From Benincasa hispida (taxonomy: Eukaryota > Streptophyta > Magnoliopsida > Cucurbitales > Cucurbitaceae): DNA of 64,000 nucleotides. The translations under genes were made by a program, and so were the position numbers. Below the pieces are notes generated by a model that saw only the letters and a list, made by a program, of their open reading frames with translations, had not been told where the DNA came from and did not search any database. Within the stretch, counting starts at the first letter, position 1. The number at the start of each line of letters is the position of its first letter. This document shows positions 22,829 through 33,483 of the stretch, one piece after another. The stretch is taken from contig NC_052359.1 of assembly GCF_009727055.1 (NCBI RefSeq), forward strand, positions 20,228,215 to 20,292,214, written 5' to 3'.

Positions 22829-23249
22829 GGGGGGAGAGAGAGTGAACCTTGGGATTTTGAAGCAATCTATCAAAACTTTCTTTAAAGGTGTGATGAAAGT
22901 AATGATATTAAACTAACACTAAAACAAATTAGAATCTTCAATTGATCGATCTTGAATCTTTGTAAGACTTAAACATATTCATCACATTTTGTGATAATTT
23001 GTATTCCGCCATCAAGGTTAACCATGCCTTCTTTTGGATAGAATACAAATTAATCATTAAATATGATCTATCCTTTAGCCTTTCAAGGATAAGAGAGACT
23101 TTTGATTCAAATTTCTTGGAATGTTAGTTTAAGATTATGACTAAAAGCCATACCTTTGAAGAAAATCTTAACTTTCATGCTTCATTTCCTCCAAAGCTCG
23201 AGAGAGAGACTACTCCATAGAGAGAAAATTTGATGAAAAGTTGAGCTTG

Positions 23250-23264
23250 AAGGCTCTGATACCT
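23250..23264 (-). promoter_or_regulatory. Pararetrovirus Met-tRNA primer-binding site at the insert edge
   Basis: The - strand reads AGGTATCAGAGCC at 23252-23264, one base from the canonical TGGTATCAGAGCC. Caulimovirid genomes are numbered from this site because minus-strand DNA synthesis starts there. Host-like repeat DNA begins at the same point, so the integrated genome is linear from its primer site. Confidence 0.75.
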
Positions 23265-23645
23265 AATTTTAAACTTTAATTTAAACCAAAATATTATTTT
23301 TTCATTATAATCGTATCTAAATTAAATATTTTTAATTGGTTTAGATGATTCGATTATCATCCTAATTTCATTTTTATTGCAAATTTTAATTTCAACAAAA
23401 ATATAATTTTTTCCATACAAGCAGGAATCCTAAAAACTTAATCTCTTTTGATTTGAAACTTTATTTCAAGATTTTATGTATTGGTGTGTACTTAGAATAA
23501 ATTTGAAAAGTGCAAAAAAGAATAAAAGCATGTAAAAATAGTAAAAATTATTATAAACTCTTAAAGTTATCGGTGTGCATTTACAAAAATTAAAATGTGA
23601 AAAAACTACAAAAGCATTAAAAAAATCACTCTCCTTTGTCACTTT
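23262..23645. repeat. Dispersed repeat, right of the pararetrovirus
   Basis: The first 77 bp (23262-23338) duplicate 15960-16038. The sequence then continues with another GATGATTCGATTATC unit at 23344 and a tail (AAAAGCATG.AAAAATAGTA, TTATTATAAA, GTGTGCATTTA) that also occurs at 63935-64000. Confidence 0.65.
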
Positions 23646-25335
23646 ATCAACATCTATATATATTGCTTGAACTTTGAGAATTCTTGAACTTCAAAAGTAA
23701 GGTCTTTTCTCCATCGTGTTCAATATGTGAGGATTAGTAGGTGAATCTATCGCGTGTATAGAAAAATACTACAAAATCATATATATATAAAAAAAAAAAG
23801 TTATATTAAGTCACTCTACATGTTTTTGCAAAATTTGCAGAGCATTCTTATGAAACCAACAACACTTGTTGTTTTTCATCCAACACCTTCACATCCCTTT
23901 AAGTGAAAACAAAGAGAGAAAAGTGGTTGACGAGGGAGTTACAACTCTTCTCCACTCACCTATTTAATAACTCCCTTTTGGGAGTTATATTCTTATTTTT
24001 AATTAATTAATTAATATATATATATATATATTAAATAATAATTAATTAATAATTAAATATCATATATTTAGTTATATTTGAATCATATTTAAACAATATC
24101 CTCTCATTAACCTATAGTTTTATATGAATCTCATTCATATAAACAACATTTTAATTTTATTCAAATATTTACCTCTCTCATATAATAAAATATAATTTTG
24201 AATCTTATTCAAAATTAACCTTATAATATAATGTATCCATATACATTATACTAATTGTATCTTATACAATTAATTTTCTTATTTAATTTGAATAATTCAA
24301 ATTAATCCAAAACAAATTAGTCTTGTTTTATCCTTAGTGAGCAAGTAAAGGAACCTAATGGACCTATAGATTAGAAACTTCATGATACGAGATTAATTAA
24401 TTGAACCCTTTAATTAAATTAATCAACATTCATTAACTATAAGTCATTCCACTAAAGATCCATAGCTGAACTCTTTGCACTATAGATATATTTCTATGTC
24501 TACGGATCTAACCAATTAACAATAAGTCGATCCTTCACGAATCGCTCATAATTACACTTGGGTAAAATTACCGTTTTACTATTGTAATGACATTTAACTC
24601 TTTAAGTCCCACTGATCCTCTAATGAACAACCTGTTTATGGTCCTATCATAAACAAAACTCTTTTGAGCTAGTGAGAGAGAGGGGTCCCATTGTTTAAGA
24701 CCCGGAGTCAACACATATGAGAGAAATTCATCTACTTACCCTAAAAATGGGAAGGAGTGAATTTCATCTTGTATAGCTATGTTTTCAACCCTCTACTTAG
24801 ACAAATCCCCAAAATGGTAGGAATAATGAGTCGGCAAATCTAACCACTCTCACCCATACAGATCAAAGGCTTTCCCTCATAGATAGGAGTTCATAACTCA
24901 CTCAGGATTAAGGTTGAATCACCTATTGTCATCCTATGAAATGTTAAATCACTTCAATTAATGGTGTTATAAAGAGAGACAAATCATTTCACAGTCTAAT
25001 TTTATACAAACTCTTTGTATAGGATATCCCCACTCGCATGTCTTCAAATGAACTATTAGGATCAAGCCGTTTGTACACTTTACAATTTTTGTAATAATTA
25101 CAAAGTGGACCATATATGTAGTATCACCGAGATAAGGCACCCAACGTTATCCATATACTATAGACCATTTAAGTTATTACTTAAATATGATCCACTTGTA
25201 TATCAACCACATACATATTTTAGTTACATAAAATAATCTTGTATCTTTCTTTAATGGATAATTGCATATAAAATAATCAACCATTATTTCAAATAATATA
25301 TTAACTACAAAGTTTTAGGGTATATATCCCAACAA
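23646..25335 (-). repeat. Long LTR of a copia-type remnant (- orientation)
   Basis: From 25335 leftwards it begins TGTTGGGATATATACCC and follows the module order of the long-LTR family (GATCCACTTG, GACATGxxAGTGGGGAT, TCATTAGAGGATCAGTGG and so on), but is more diverged than the copies at 2979 and 36919. The outer (left) edge is uncertain. A polypurine-like GTGGGAGAT abuts it on the inner side, so it is the 3' LTR of a - strand element. Confidence 0.6.
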
Positions 25336-25347
25336 TCTCCCACTTGC
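25336..25347 (-). promoter_or_regulatory. Polypurine tract next to the 3' LTR
   Basis: The - strand reads AAGTGGGAGAT immediately before TGTTGGG, the usual plus-strand primer arrangement of this copia family (compare 41840-41854). Confidence 0.65.
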
Positions 25348-27109
25348 ACTAAAGTCGGTGAGACATATATCATAGGCCATACTCTATACCCAAAATGCTT
25401 TCCCACTTGCCCTAGGGCACTAGATACATGTCTCATAGTCCTAGATATTCTAGAAGGTACTCTCATACTTTAGCCTATAAAATCCTTTTATATAATTCAA
25501 ACTGTTATGTCAACGAAAATCATTTGGTCACCACCATGATGTCTCTCTCATTTTATTCTATTCCTACAACTTGGTGTTTACTAATACCCTCAAACTTATT
25601 CCTTGCACCACATTATCTCATAAAGTGGATAGATTAATTCATATTTGAAACAACTTTCAAATATTTAAGGATATATCATGACTATGCAAATTATTGCATC
25701 ACAAGCAAAAATATTTCTTTGTAGTTCTAATTGAGGATAAAAACATGGAATTCTCTAAATCATGTATGAAACAGTGTATCTTGTAAAAGATCAAATCTTA
25801 ACTTTATATACCGTCTTATTATTCATAAGTTTGAATTTTCAAACTCAATAGCCATACCATCGTTTTAACGGATATAACTAACCAATTGTATATTAAATGT
25901 TAATTAAGTCTCATGTAAGAATTACATCCCCTCAACACTTGAGGTGTCTTAGAAAACTTTTCCTTAGACATATCAACTTCGCTATAGAATGATACACTAC
26001 CATTCCATCTGAAGCTATTGCATCGAACATTCAACAACTTTGTAAATATAAGATAAATGAGACATACTTAACATCAGTTCCTCAACATCTCTAATGTGGA
26101 CATTTAATATACAAAATCATTTCACATCAACTATTTGAAATTTGTTAAATAATCAAACTTTCATACTGATCTTTACGTCATTCATAATGAGTAAATATCA
26201 ATATAAAACAGAAAAATACTCACTTTTCATTTTCTTGTCATTGTCATCGTTCAAAGTCATGGATTATGATACAATATCAAATACTTATTCTCAAAGATTC
26301 TGATTGTGAAATTCATTTCTCAAATGAACATCAAAATTTTGCAAACCTTTTTACAATTCAATCTTTGAAAATTTGTTTGGATTTTGTAGATGTATCGAAA
26401 TTCATTTCACAAAAGAATTAATTCATTTTTACGAATCTCATATGCAACAATAAATAAAATAATAATTTGAAGATTGTTTAAAGTCACAGTTTATTTTCAT
26501 CCACCAGTTCAGCATTGGTTTTCACCTTATGCCAAAAGTCTTACTTTGAAGATCTCTATCTCCAAGTTCTACACTTTCAAGTCTCTTTTTTGTAGATCCA
26601 TTCATATCCTATAGCTTTTACCTTCTCAAGAAAATCCACAAAAATAGATTGAGATTAAATACATATACTTTATTCAAGTTTTATGACTTTGACATATATT
26701 CATTTTATCAACACTCTTCAATTCTTTTCATCCAGTATGACAACGTTGACTTTCAATATCAATAAGTCATAACAAAGGTTGAGTCATCTCATAGCTCTCC
26801 CACTACTTTTGCGGTTTTTAAGTTTTCATCTTATCATCTAATATGACAATGTAAACTTCATTTAGGCCTTTGTAAGAGTTGAATTATCTCATAACTCTCC
26901 CACTACGATGAAGACTTTTCTGGTTGACAATTAAAATTTGACTTTCAAATGAAAACAAATTGTTACAACACTTGTCAAATATTAAATGGTTTTACTTGAA
27001 ACTAGTTCATCAACACAAATTAACCTTTTTATAGATTCATAATCTTTTATATGCTATTTCTAATAAAATTATTATTTGTCACATAAATACATTATTTATT
27101 TTGGAGTGT
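25336..27109 (-). mobile_element. Internal region of a decayed or non-autonomous LTR element
   Basis: About 1.8 kb between two LTR pieces of the same family. No frame longer than about 70 aa and no recognisable gag or pol motif is present. It is either very old or a non-autonomous derivative. Confidence 0.45.
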
Positions 27110-27487
27110 ACAATTAATGGTGTTATAAAGAGAGACTAATCATTTCACAGTCTAGTCTTATATATATTGTTTGTATAGGATACCCCCATGCACATGTTTG
27201 CACATGAACGATAAGGATCAAATTGTTTGTACACTTTACACCCTTTGTAACAATTATAAAGTGGGTTATATCCGTAATAATACTGGGATAAGGCACCCAA
27301 CATCCATATACAACAGACCATTTAGGTTATTACTTAGACATGATCCACTTGTTTGTCAACCACATACATGTTTATGTTACATAAAATAATTTTGGATCTT
27401 TCTTTAATGGATAATTTCATATAAAATTACAAATCATTATTTCAAATAACATATTAACTCCGAAACTTTAGGACATACATCCCAACA
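27110..27487 (-). repeat. Truncated 5' LTR partner
   Basis: From 27487 leftwards it starts TGTTGGGATGTATGTCC and matches the first 375 bp or so of the LTR at 23646-25335. It stops abruptly at AATTAATGGTGTTATAAAG (27112), a point that corresponds to 24959. The rest of the LTR and the primer-binding site are missing. Confidence 0.6.
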
Positions 27488-27654
27488 AATCTAATGCTTC
27501 ATCTTCAACACTAAGGCTTCATTCATTTGGAGTAGCATTTTATCTTTAAAGTTTAGCCTAACTAGCTTCGGCTCACTTGCCCAAGATCAAAGGCTTCAGC
27601 AATGCATTTTTAAAATCAAGTGCAAAAGATTCGTTGATGATTATTCAAGTTTAA

Positions 27655-27812
27655 GTGAGGAGGATTCTCTAACGCTTCATCAAGCTCAAGTTCAGAGGAT
27701 TCATCAACGCTTCATCTAGCTCAAGTTTGGAGTATTCATTGATGTTTCATCTAACTCAAATTCAGAAGATTCATCGATGATTCATCAAGCTCAAGTTTGG
27801 AGGTTTGGTGAC
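27655..27812. repeat. Minisatellite block 1, unit about 36 bp
   Basis: Four to five imperfect copies of a unit of the form GATTCATCGATGATTCATC + AAGCTCAAGTTTGGAG. No gene is seen around it. Confidence 0.65.
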
Positions 27813-27889
27813 ACCCTCTTCATGCTCAAGTCACGAAGTTAAATCGGAAGGCAAAAAGTCAAGTCTGATGTGGTTGACCAAAAGTCAAT

Positions 27890-28315
27890 AATGGTGTGGT
27901 TGGCTCAGTCTTCTCCATCTCCAAAGTCAGATGTGGCACTTTGTTCCATCTCCAAAGTCTAATGTGGCACTATGCTCCATCTCCAAAGACTAATATGATT
28001 GGCTCCCCCACTTCATCTCTTAAGTCTGTTGTGGTGTCCGCTTCGCTCGATCCTCAAAATGGTGGCTGTCTCCATTCTCTAAGTTTTGTGTGGCTAACTC
28101 GTTCCATCCTCAAAGTCTAGTGTGGCGCTGCACTCCATTCTCAAAGTCTGGTGTTGTCGGCTTGCTGCATCTTCAAAGTCTGTTATGGTCAGCTCTCTCC
28201 ATCCTTAAAGTCTGGTGTGGTTGGCTCGCTCCATCTCCAAAGTCTAGTGTTGCCAACTTGTTTCCATCTCTAAAGTTTAGTGTAGCTTGCCCACTCAATC
28301 TCCAATAACAAGTTT
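27890..28315. repeat. Minisatellite block 2, unit about 32 bp
   Basis: About 12-13 imperfect copies of a unit of the form TCCATCTCCAAAGTCTGG + TGTGGTTGGCTCGC. The unit is not a multiple of three, and the open frames across it (27896-28120, 28090-28308) are by-products of the repeat. Confidence 0.75.
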
Positions 28316-28329
28316 AAAATAAAATCTTG

Positions 28330-28660
28330 TGTGTCTAGTTCTTCCTCATATGCAAGATCAAGTTTGGTATACCTGACTCCGCCTCCACCTACGATATCAA
28401 CTTCAATCTCCTTAGCTCCGCTTCATATGCGAGATCAACTCCGGTCTGCCTGGCTCCTTCTCATATGTGAGATCAAGTGGCTTTGCTTCATATACGAGAT
28501 CAAGTTTGGTCCGTCTATCTTCGCCTCATATGCGAGATCAAATTCGGTCTGTAGGGCTTCACCTTATATACAAGATCAAGTCTAGTCTGTCTGACTCTAT
28601 CTCATCTAAAAGATTAAGTTCGGTTTGGGTGGCTTTACCTCATTTTCAAGATTAAGTTAG
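28330..28660. repeat. Minisatellite block 3, unit about 38 bp
   Basis: Eight to nine imperfect copies of a unit of the form CTCATATGCGAGATCAAG + TTCGGTCTGTCTGGCTTC. It follows block 2 directly. Confidence 0.75.
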
Positions 28661-28915
28661 GCTCGTCTTCAAGGTCTAATGCAGCTAGCTTTGAGTTTTT
28701 ATCATCACTTTATCTTCAAGCTCAACTCTATGGCTTTGTTGTTGCTTCATTATTCAACTCCTGTAAAAAAAAAAAAAGTAAGGGTAAGTTATTAACAAAA
28801 TGGTGAATTAAAAATATTGAAAAAAAATTGAAAAGAAACAAAAGAAAAGGAAAAATGGAAAAAGAAATAGAATAAAAAATTTTAAAAAATGTGAAATAAA
28901 GAAAAAATGATAATG
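28661..28915. other. A-rich spacer, no feature
   Basis: An A-run at 28765-28777 and low-complexity A/G-rich sequence up to the TSD of element D. Confidence 0.5.
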
Positions 28916-28920
28916 ATAAT

Positions 28921-29081
28921 TGTTAAATTATAAAAATTGTTAGGACTTCACTATGTGAGGTTGAGTTTTGTTAGGAGATCTGTTAAGCTATTTTTGGTTA
29001 TTGTATCCCTATTTATACCTGTATTTTACTATCATATGAAATACACATAGAAATCATTCATTCAAAGTCTCATTTTTTACA
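28921..29081 (+). repeat. 5' LTR of element D
   Basis: TGTTAAATTATAAAAATTG ... TTTTTTACA, 161 bp, matching 49521-49681. It is preceded by the TSD ATAAT and followed directly by the primer-binding site. Confidence 0.85.
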
Positions 29082-29095
29082 TGGTATTAGAGCCC
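29082..29095 (+). promoter_or_regulatory. Primer-binding site of element D
   Basis: TGGTATTAGAGCCC lies directly after the LTR end, close to the initiator Met-tRNA complement. Confidence 0.75.
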
Positions 29096-29631
29096 TACTA
29101 GTTTTTTTTTCTTTCTTCTTTTTTGCCATTGCTGTCGTTAACCCCACCCAAAACAACCGATCCAATCTTCTTCCTATGCACCCTCTCACACCATCAAACG
29201 ATAGCCACTGATCAAGCTCTTTTCATTCAGATCCACGTCAATCCACGTCGTTCATCTACACTGATTAGATCTGAACCGTACAATTGCAGCCACTTGGTGC
29301 AGATCTGCACCAATTCACGTCGATCCAACTCCGATTGTGTTTCATTCAGCATTTGTAGTTCAAATCTACGTTGATCAGCGCCCCCAATTCATTTCGCTCA
29401 GATCTCCATGAATAATCGAGTCATAGAGATGAAGGCGCTGTGTTTTTTTTTTTATTTCTATCTTTGTTGTTGAGCCAAGTGCGTCGAGCTGAGTGAGCCA
29501 AGTCAAGAGAGCTGCACCAAGCCAAGCTGAGTCGAGCCGAGTGCGTTGAACCAAGCCCTATTGTTTTTCTTCTACATGTTTCCGTCCTTTTCTATCCATC
29601 TGACAGTTTCTGCTGGTTCTTTCTCGTTATA

Positions 29632-30175
29632 ATGGGAAAAAATGACATATTTTATCCTATCAGCACAATCCTTGATAGCACCAACTATATTACTTGGGTT
29701 TATCAAATGAAGAGCTTCTTGAATGGTCGTAAACTGTGGAAAGTTGTAATAGAAAATGTCATTAAACCTATCAAAGGAGCTACTGAAGAAGACGGTAAGT
29801 TTATGGACAGACTAGAAGACTGAGATAGCAAAAACCATCAAATAATCACCTGGTTGGGTAATACTTCCATCTCAACCATCCACATTCAGTTTTATGCATT
29901 TGACACAACTAAAAAACTTTGGGATTTTCTATCTATGCAGTTCCAAACCGTTGATCTCAACCACCCATTCACGGTTTCCAACTGAGTCGATTTTTTTGCA
30001 AGAATGGCAAACAACATGATCACAAGTTTTCAAGTTGCCCCACCATTGAGTGCAAGTACTACCACAGACGAGGTCATATCCTGGACACTTATCTTACCAA
30101 ACCACCTCGGCCTCTAGTATACATCAATAAATCTAATGGTTCCTCTAAGCATGGTTCTCTTTTTATTACGGTTAC
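29632..30175 (+). pseudogene. Element D gag
   Basis: Starts MGKNDIFYPISTILDSTNYI and continues TWVYQMKSFLNGRKLWKVV, a typical copia gag opening. A TGA at 29821-29823 ends the first 63 codons; the frame then continues (ITWLGNTSISTIH...FDTTKKLWDFL). A zinc-knuckle remnant CPTIECKYYHRRGHILDTY lies near 30035-30095, in which Cys positions have become Tyr. The C-terminal end is separated by the insertion of element C at 30175. Confidence 0.75.
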
Positions 30176-30540
30176 TGTTGGGGTTGATGCCCTAAAGTCT
30201 CGTGTCCTATAGTTTGTAAACAGTTTGTACGAATGCTTGTAATGTATAATATATAATATTTTACTTCACTTCTTGATTTTGCTCAATTGAATGTTTTATT
30301 TGCTTTACCACAAACCAATAAACCAAAAATCTCTGGTTATCTTTATGTAACTTAAGCATGTATGTGGTGACATACAAGTGGATCATGTCTTAAGTGATAA
30401 CCAAAATGGTCTGTAGTATATGGATATAGAAGAGAAACATTATCCTGTACGTTACGGATGCAGCCCGCTTTATGGAATAGTAACAAGTGTTGGACTTGTC
30501 ACAGATGGTCTGATCCTGATCATTTGTGTAGGGGACATGT

Positions 30541-30556
30541 GGGGGGGGGGGGGGGG
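30541..30556 (+). repeat. 16-bp poly-G tract
   Basis: A run of 16 G. The equivalent position in the 3' LTR (about 42205-42220) has only GCGGGGGCG. Confidence 0.9.
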
Positions 30557-30727
30557 CTCATATACAAAGAGTTTGTGTAAGAACCTCGACACGAAATGTT
30601 AACTTCTCGTTATATACACCGTTCATGATAGAGACTTCACTTCACTAGGATGACCATAAGTAACTGACTTCAATCCTGAGTGAGTTGGGAACTCCTGCCA
30701 TTGAGGGCGGTCCTTGATTTACATAGG

Positions 30728-32409
30728 TGATAACGGGCAGAAATGCACATTATTACAGCGCAAAGATATAAAAAAATGCAGGATTGTGTTGATAAAAATA
30801 TACAATATTGTGTCCAAAAGCATTAAGTTCACAATATTGCAATTGCATGTGTCCATCGCATTAAAACAACTAACTTATGTATTTTTGTGCAGAAAATGCG
30901 TTGACGCAAGGCAGAAATGCGATCCACAAAAATTAACGTCCGAGTGCATTAAGAGATTGCGTTGATGCAAGGCTATGTGATCAAATTGCGCTCGCAAATA
31001 TCTGCTCAAGAAGGTTGCTGCATAGAGCCGGCACATCATGGTGGGCGCATCTGAGTGAAAAGCGTAATAAATCACGATGGGATAGAAAGCGGACGACGGT
31101 CGATTCCAAATTAAGTTGACAAGTCGTTAACGATCTACTGTAGCAAGTATACTCAACTTTTCGGTGACAAATATTCGACGCATCAGATAGAGAATTAATA
31201 CCATCCCATCAGTGTAATCATAAGAGAGAAGAAGTCTTTCACCCCGAAGCTCTATATATATATCAAAGGCCACCTTCAGTGAAGGAGTTCAACCAGTTTT
31301 TTGGAGTTCAGTAGATAATTTCCTCTTGGAGAGAAGTAGCCTTGTTCATAGTTTTATTTTACTTAGAAGGCGGAAGCGAGCGAAAAGAGATTATACCGAG
31401 ATATTTTTTCGGTGAACTTGGAAGAGTGCTCGGGAGCATCGAGATCAGAGAGAGGGCCAACTGTTGTGGAAGTAAGAACATCTTTTGAGCATAATAGAGC
31501 TAAAAGTGTAAAAGGCTTGGGAAGCAAGGAATTTCTACTAGGCTCTCTATCCTTACCTTCCATTGTCATTTTGTACTCTGAACTTATTTATAGAAATGGA
31601 AATTTCATCTTTATATCTATTCACTCTCTGTATATTACGCATGAGTAGCTAAATCTGTCGAATGGGTTGAGAAGCACTGAGCTAGCATAACCTGGGATCT
31701 TCATTCTATGCGATTATCTTGTATTATGTATACATCATTCGTCCATTAGAGATACTCGAAAGGGTAGTCTAAGGATAGAATCTAGGCTTGGAAAAGTTAG
31801 GTTAGAATCTAGGCCCAGGAAATTCAATTAGAAACACATAATCAAGAGATAGAAACTTAGGAATAAGCGTTGTTTTCTATTAACGCATCGCATGCATCCT
31901 AGAGATAGGTTATGATTGTATGCGGTCACCTTGCCCTTGTGTGCATCTTGCATCATCGCATAGGCAAGAAGTAAAGACTTAGGAATAAGCTCTATAGCAC
32001 TATCGCATTCATCGCATGCGTCCTAAAATTAGGAGCCACCGCATTGGCATTGGAAAATGATTTGCTGTCGCATGAGTGTAGCATGATCGCATAGTTTGAA
32101 TGCATTCTCGGGAAACGCTAGCTAAAGACTTCTTAACCCATTCCCCTGTATACTTAGTGTATCTGTCCCATAATCATTCTTATCTCAAATCCGCCGATAC
32201 TTTTTATACTTCAAACAACAAACCAACCAAACCATTAATTTATTTGTTACCGCAAAGTGATCTAAAAATTACTGCCGTATATTGTTTTCCTTAGTCCTTC
32301 AGTTCGAACCTGGGCTTACCAGGAAACTCAGTAGGATTTATACTTGGGTCCTGCCAAGAAAACTTTTTTGCACAACGCATTTTTCATCACCGCATAAAAT
32401 AATGCATCA
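30728..32409 (+). repeat. Solo LTR (TGATAACG family) nested in the 5' LTR of element C
   Basis: It starts TGATAACGGGCAG and ends AATAATGCATCA. The 5-bp target duplication ATAGG is exact (30723-30727 and 32410-32414). The LTR of element C reads continuously across it (TTTACATAGG | TGCAAGTGGCC, compare 42384-42405). Its interior is rich in CGCAT/ATGCG strings and has no gag or pol. The family is not assignable by eye. Confidence 0.8.
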
Positions 32410-32802
32410 ATAGGTGCAAGTGGCCATGTCACCGACTCAAACCTACCACTTTGGTGATTTGTCTGATTTGGGAGCTGGGAACTCAGCTACACAAGATGAA
32501 ATTCACTCCTTCCTCGATGTATGAGATACATTATTTTAGTGGAAATTGGATATAAATATGACTTATATCAAGTAGAGGAGAAAATACTATAGTAGATATA
32601 TGATATCAAACTATAGGTTAAGAATATAATATGATTATATTCATTATTTAATTAATTAGGCGGTTATGAGATAATTGGTAAAGAATTTCTACAGAATCGT
32701 GTGAAAGTAGGAAGATCGAATTCAGTTCTTATAACTGAAGAATAAAATGAAAATTGATTTAATTTTTTAAGACACCTAAAAAAATCGCTCACGGTGTGAA
32801 TC

Positions 32803-33080
32803 TATACGATCGCTTAGTATTGAGAGCTTATGCGATAGCGCCCATCATCCTAAACGATCGCACACCCGCGCACTAAACAATCGCCTGCGATTTCTAAACG
32901 ATCACTTACGTTTACTAAACGATCGTTTAGCGCGCGGACCTAAACGATCACTTACCATTTTCTAGATGTTCTCTTAACTAAACCTACACGATCGTGTATC
33001 TTTTTCTAAACGACAAGCACCCGACTTTACGATAGTCTTCTACTATCTCCCATTTGGTTGTTCATACTACACGATCGTCT
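32803..33080. repeat. CGATCG-motif cluster in the LTR of element C
   Basis: About eight copies of TAAACGATCGC-like units spaced roughly 20-35 bp, including the perfect 16-bp palindrome CTAAACGATCGTTTAG at 32915-32930 and ACACGATCGTGT near 32987. The 3' LTR has the same cluster, decayed, at 43305-43535. More copies are scattered in the leader (33775-34105). Confidence 0.7.
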
Positions 33081-33469
33081 TTTCCTCTTCCCTCTACCAA
33101 TTCCATCAAAGTCCACCCTTTGGATTCTCACTCGAGAATACCGAGGGCTTCGAGTTGTGGTGTCGTCCCTTGTTGCTGTTGATTCATGCGCTGCTGATCG
33201 TGTAGATGATCGTGGTGCTGTTAGGCGACTGTTTTCTGGGTGATAAGAAGTGTAGAGGAATTCGCTTCTGCTAGACTAAGTTCGATTGAAAATAGTCTTC
33301 AACTAGTACGTTTACTCAGTCTTTTGTATTTTATTTGTTAAAGCATGCCAGTAATTAGTGTTACAATACATATCTATTTGTTAAAATGTATGTTTGGTAA
33401 TTCTGTCACAATGAAATCGAAAAGATCTGCTTCTACTCATGGATTCCATTGTATTAAAGATCCTTGAAT

Positions 33470-33483
33470 TGGTATCAGAGCCA
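33470..33483 (+). promoter_or_regulatory. Primer-binding site of element C
   Basis: TGGTATCAGAGCCA, an exact match to the initiator Met-tRNA 3' end complement, two bases after the LTR. Confidence 0.85.

Larger units (their letters stand above)
16039..23261 (-). mobile_element. Endogenous pararetrovirus (Caulimoviridae-like), near full length, degraded
   Basis: On the - strand, from right to left, I can follow a Met-tRNA primer-binding site, a leader, a movement-protein region, a coat-protein region with a zinc knuckle, an aspartic protease, a reverse transcriptase, RNase H, a downstream region without a recognised domain, and an intergenic region. The movement protein and the order CP-AP-RT-RH distinguish it from Ty3/gypsy elements; no integrase and no LTRs are present. 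The 7.2-kb length is close to one caulimovirid genome. Numerous stops and frameshifts, a lost protease Asp and a stop inside the zinc knuckle mean the copy is defective. The genus is not assignable by eye. Confidence 0.8.
30176..33467 (+). repeat. 5' LTR of element C, with nested solo LTR and a deletion
   Basis: It begins TGTTGGGGTTGATGCCC and ends GATCCTTGA (the final CA mutated to GA). It aligns with 41855-43926. Differences: the inserted solo LTR 30728-32409 with its TSD; a deletion of about 520 bp at 32520 relative to 42496-43018, bounded by short GATGTA/AATGTA-like repeats; and a 16-G run at 30541-30556. Near its end are several CGATCG-centred motifs. Confidence 0.8.

Noticed and set aside
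27896..28655. Chain of + strand open frames that might be a repeat protein
   Set aside because: They lie on minisatellites whose 32- and 38-bp units are not multiples of three; the frames change along the array and are by-products.
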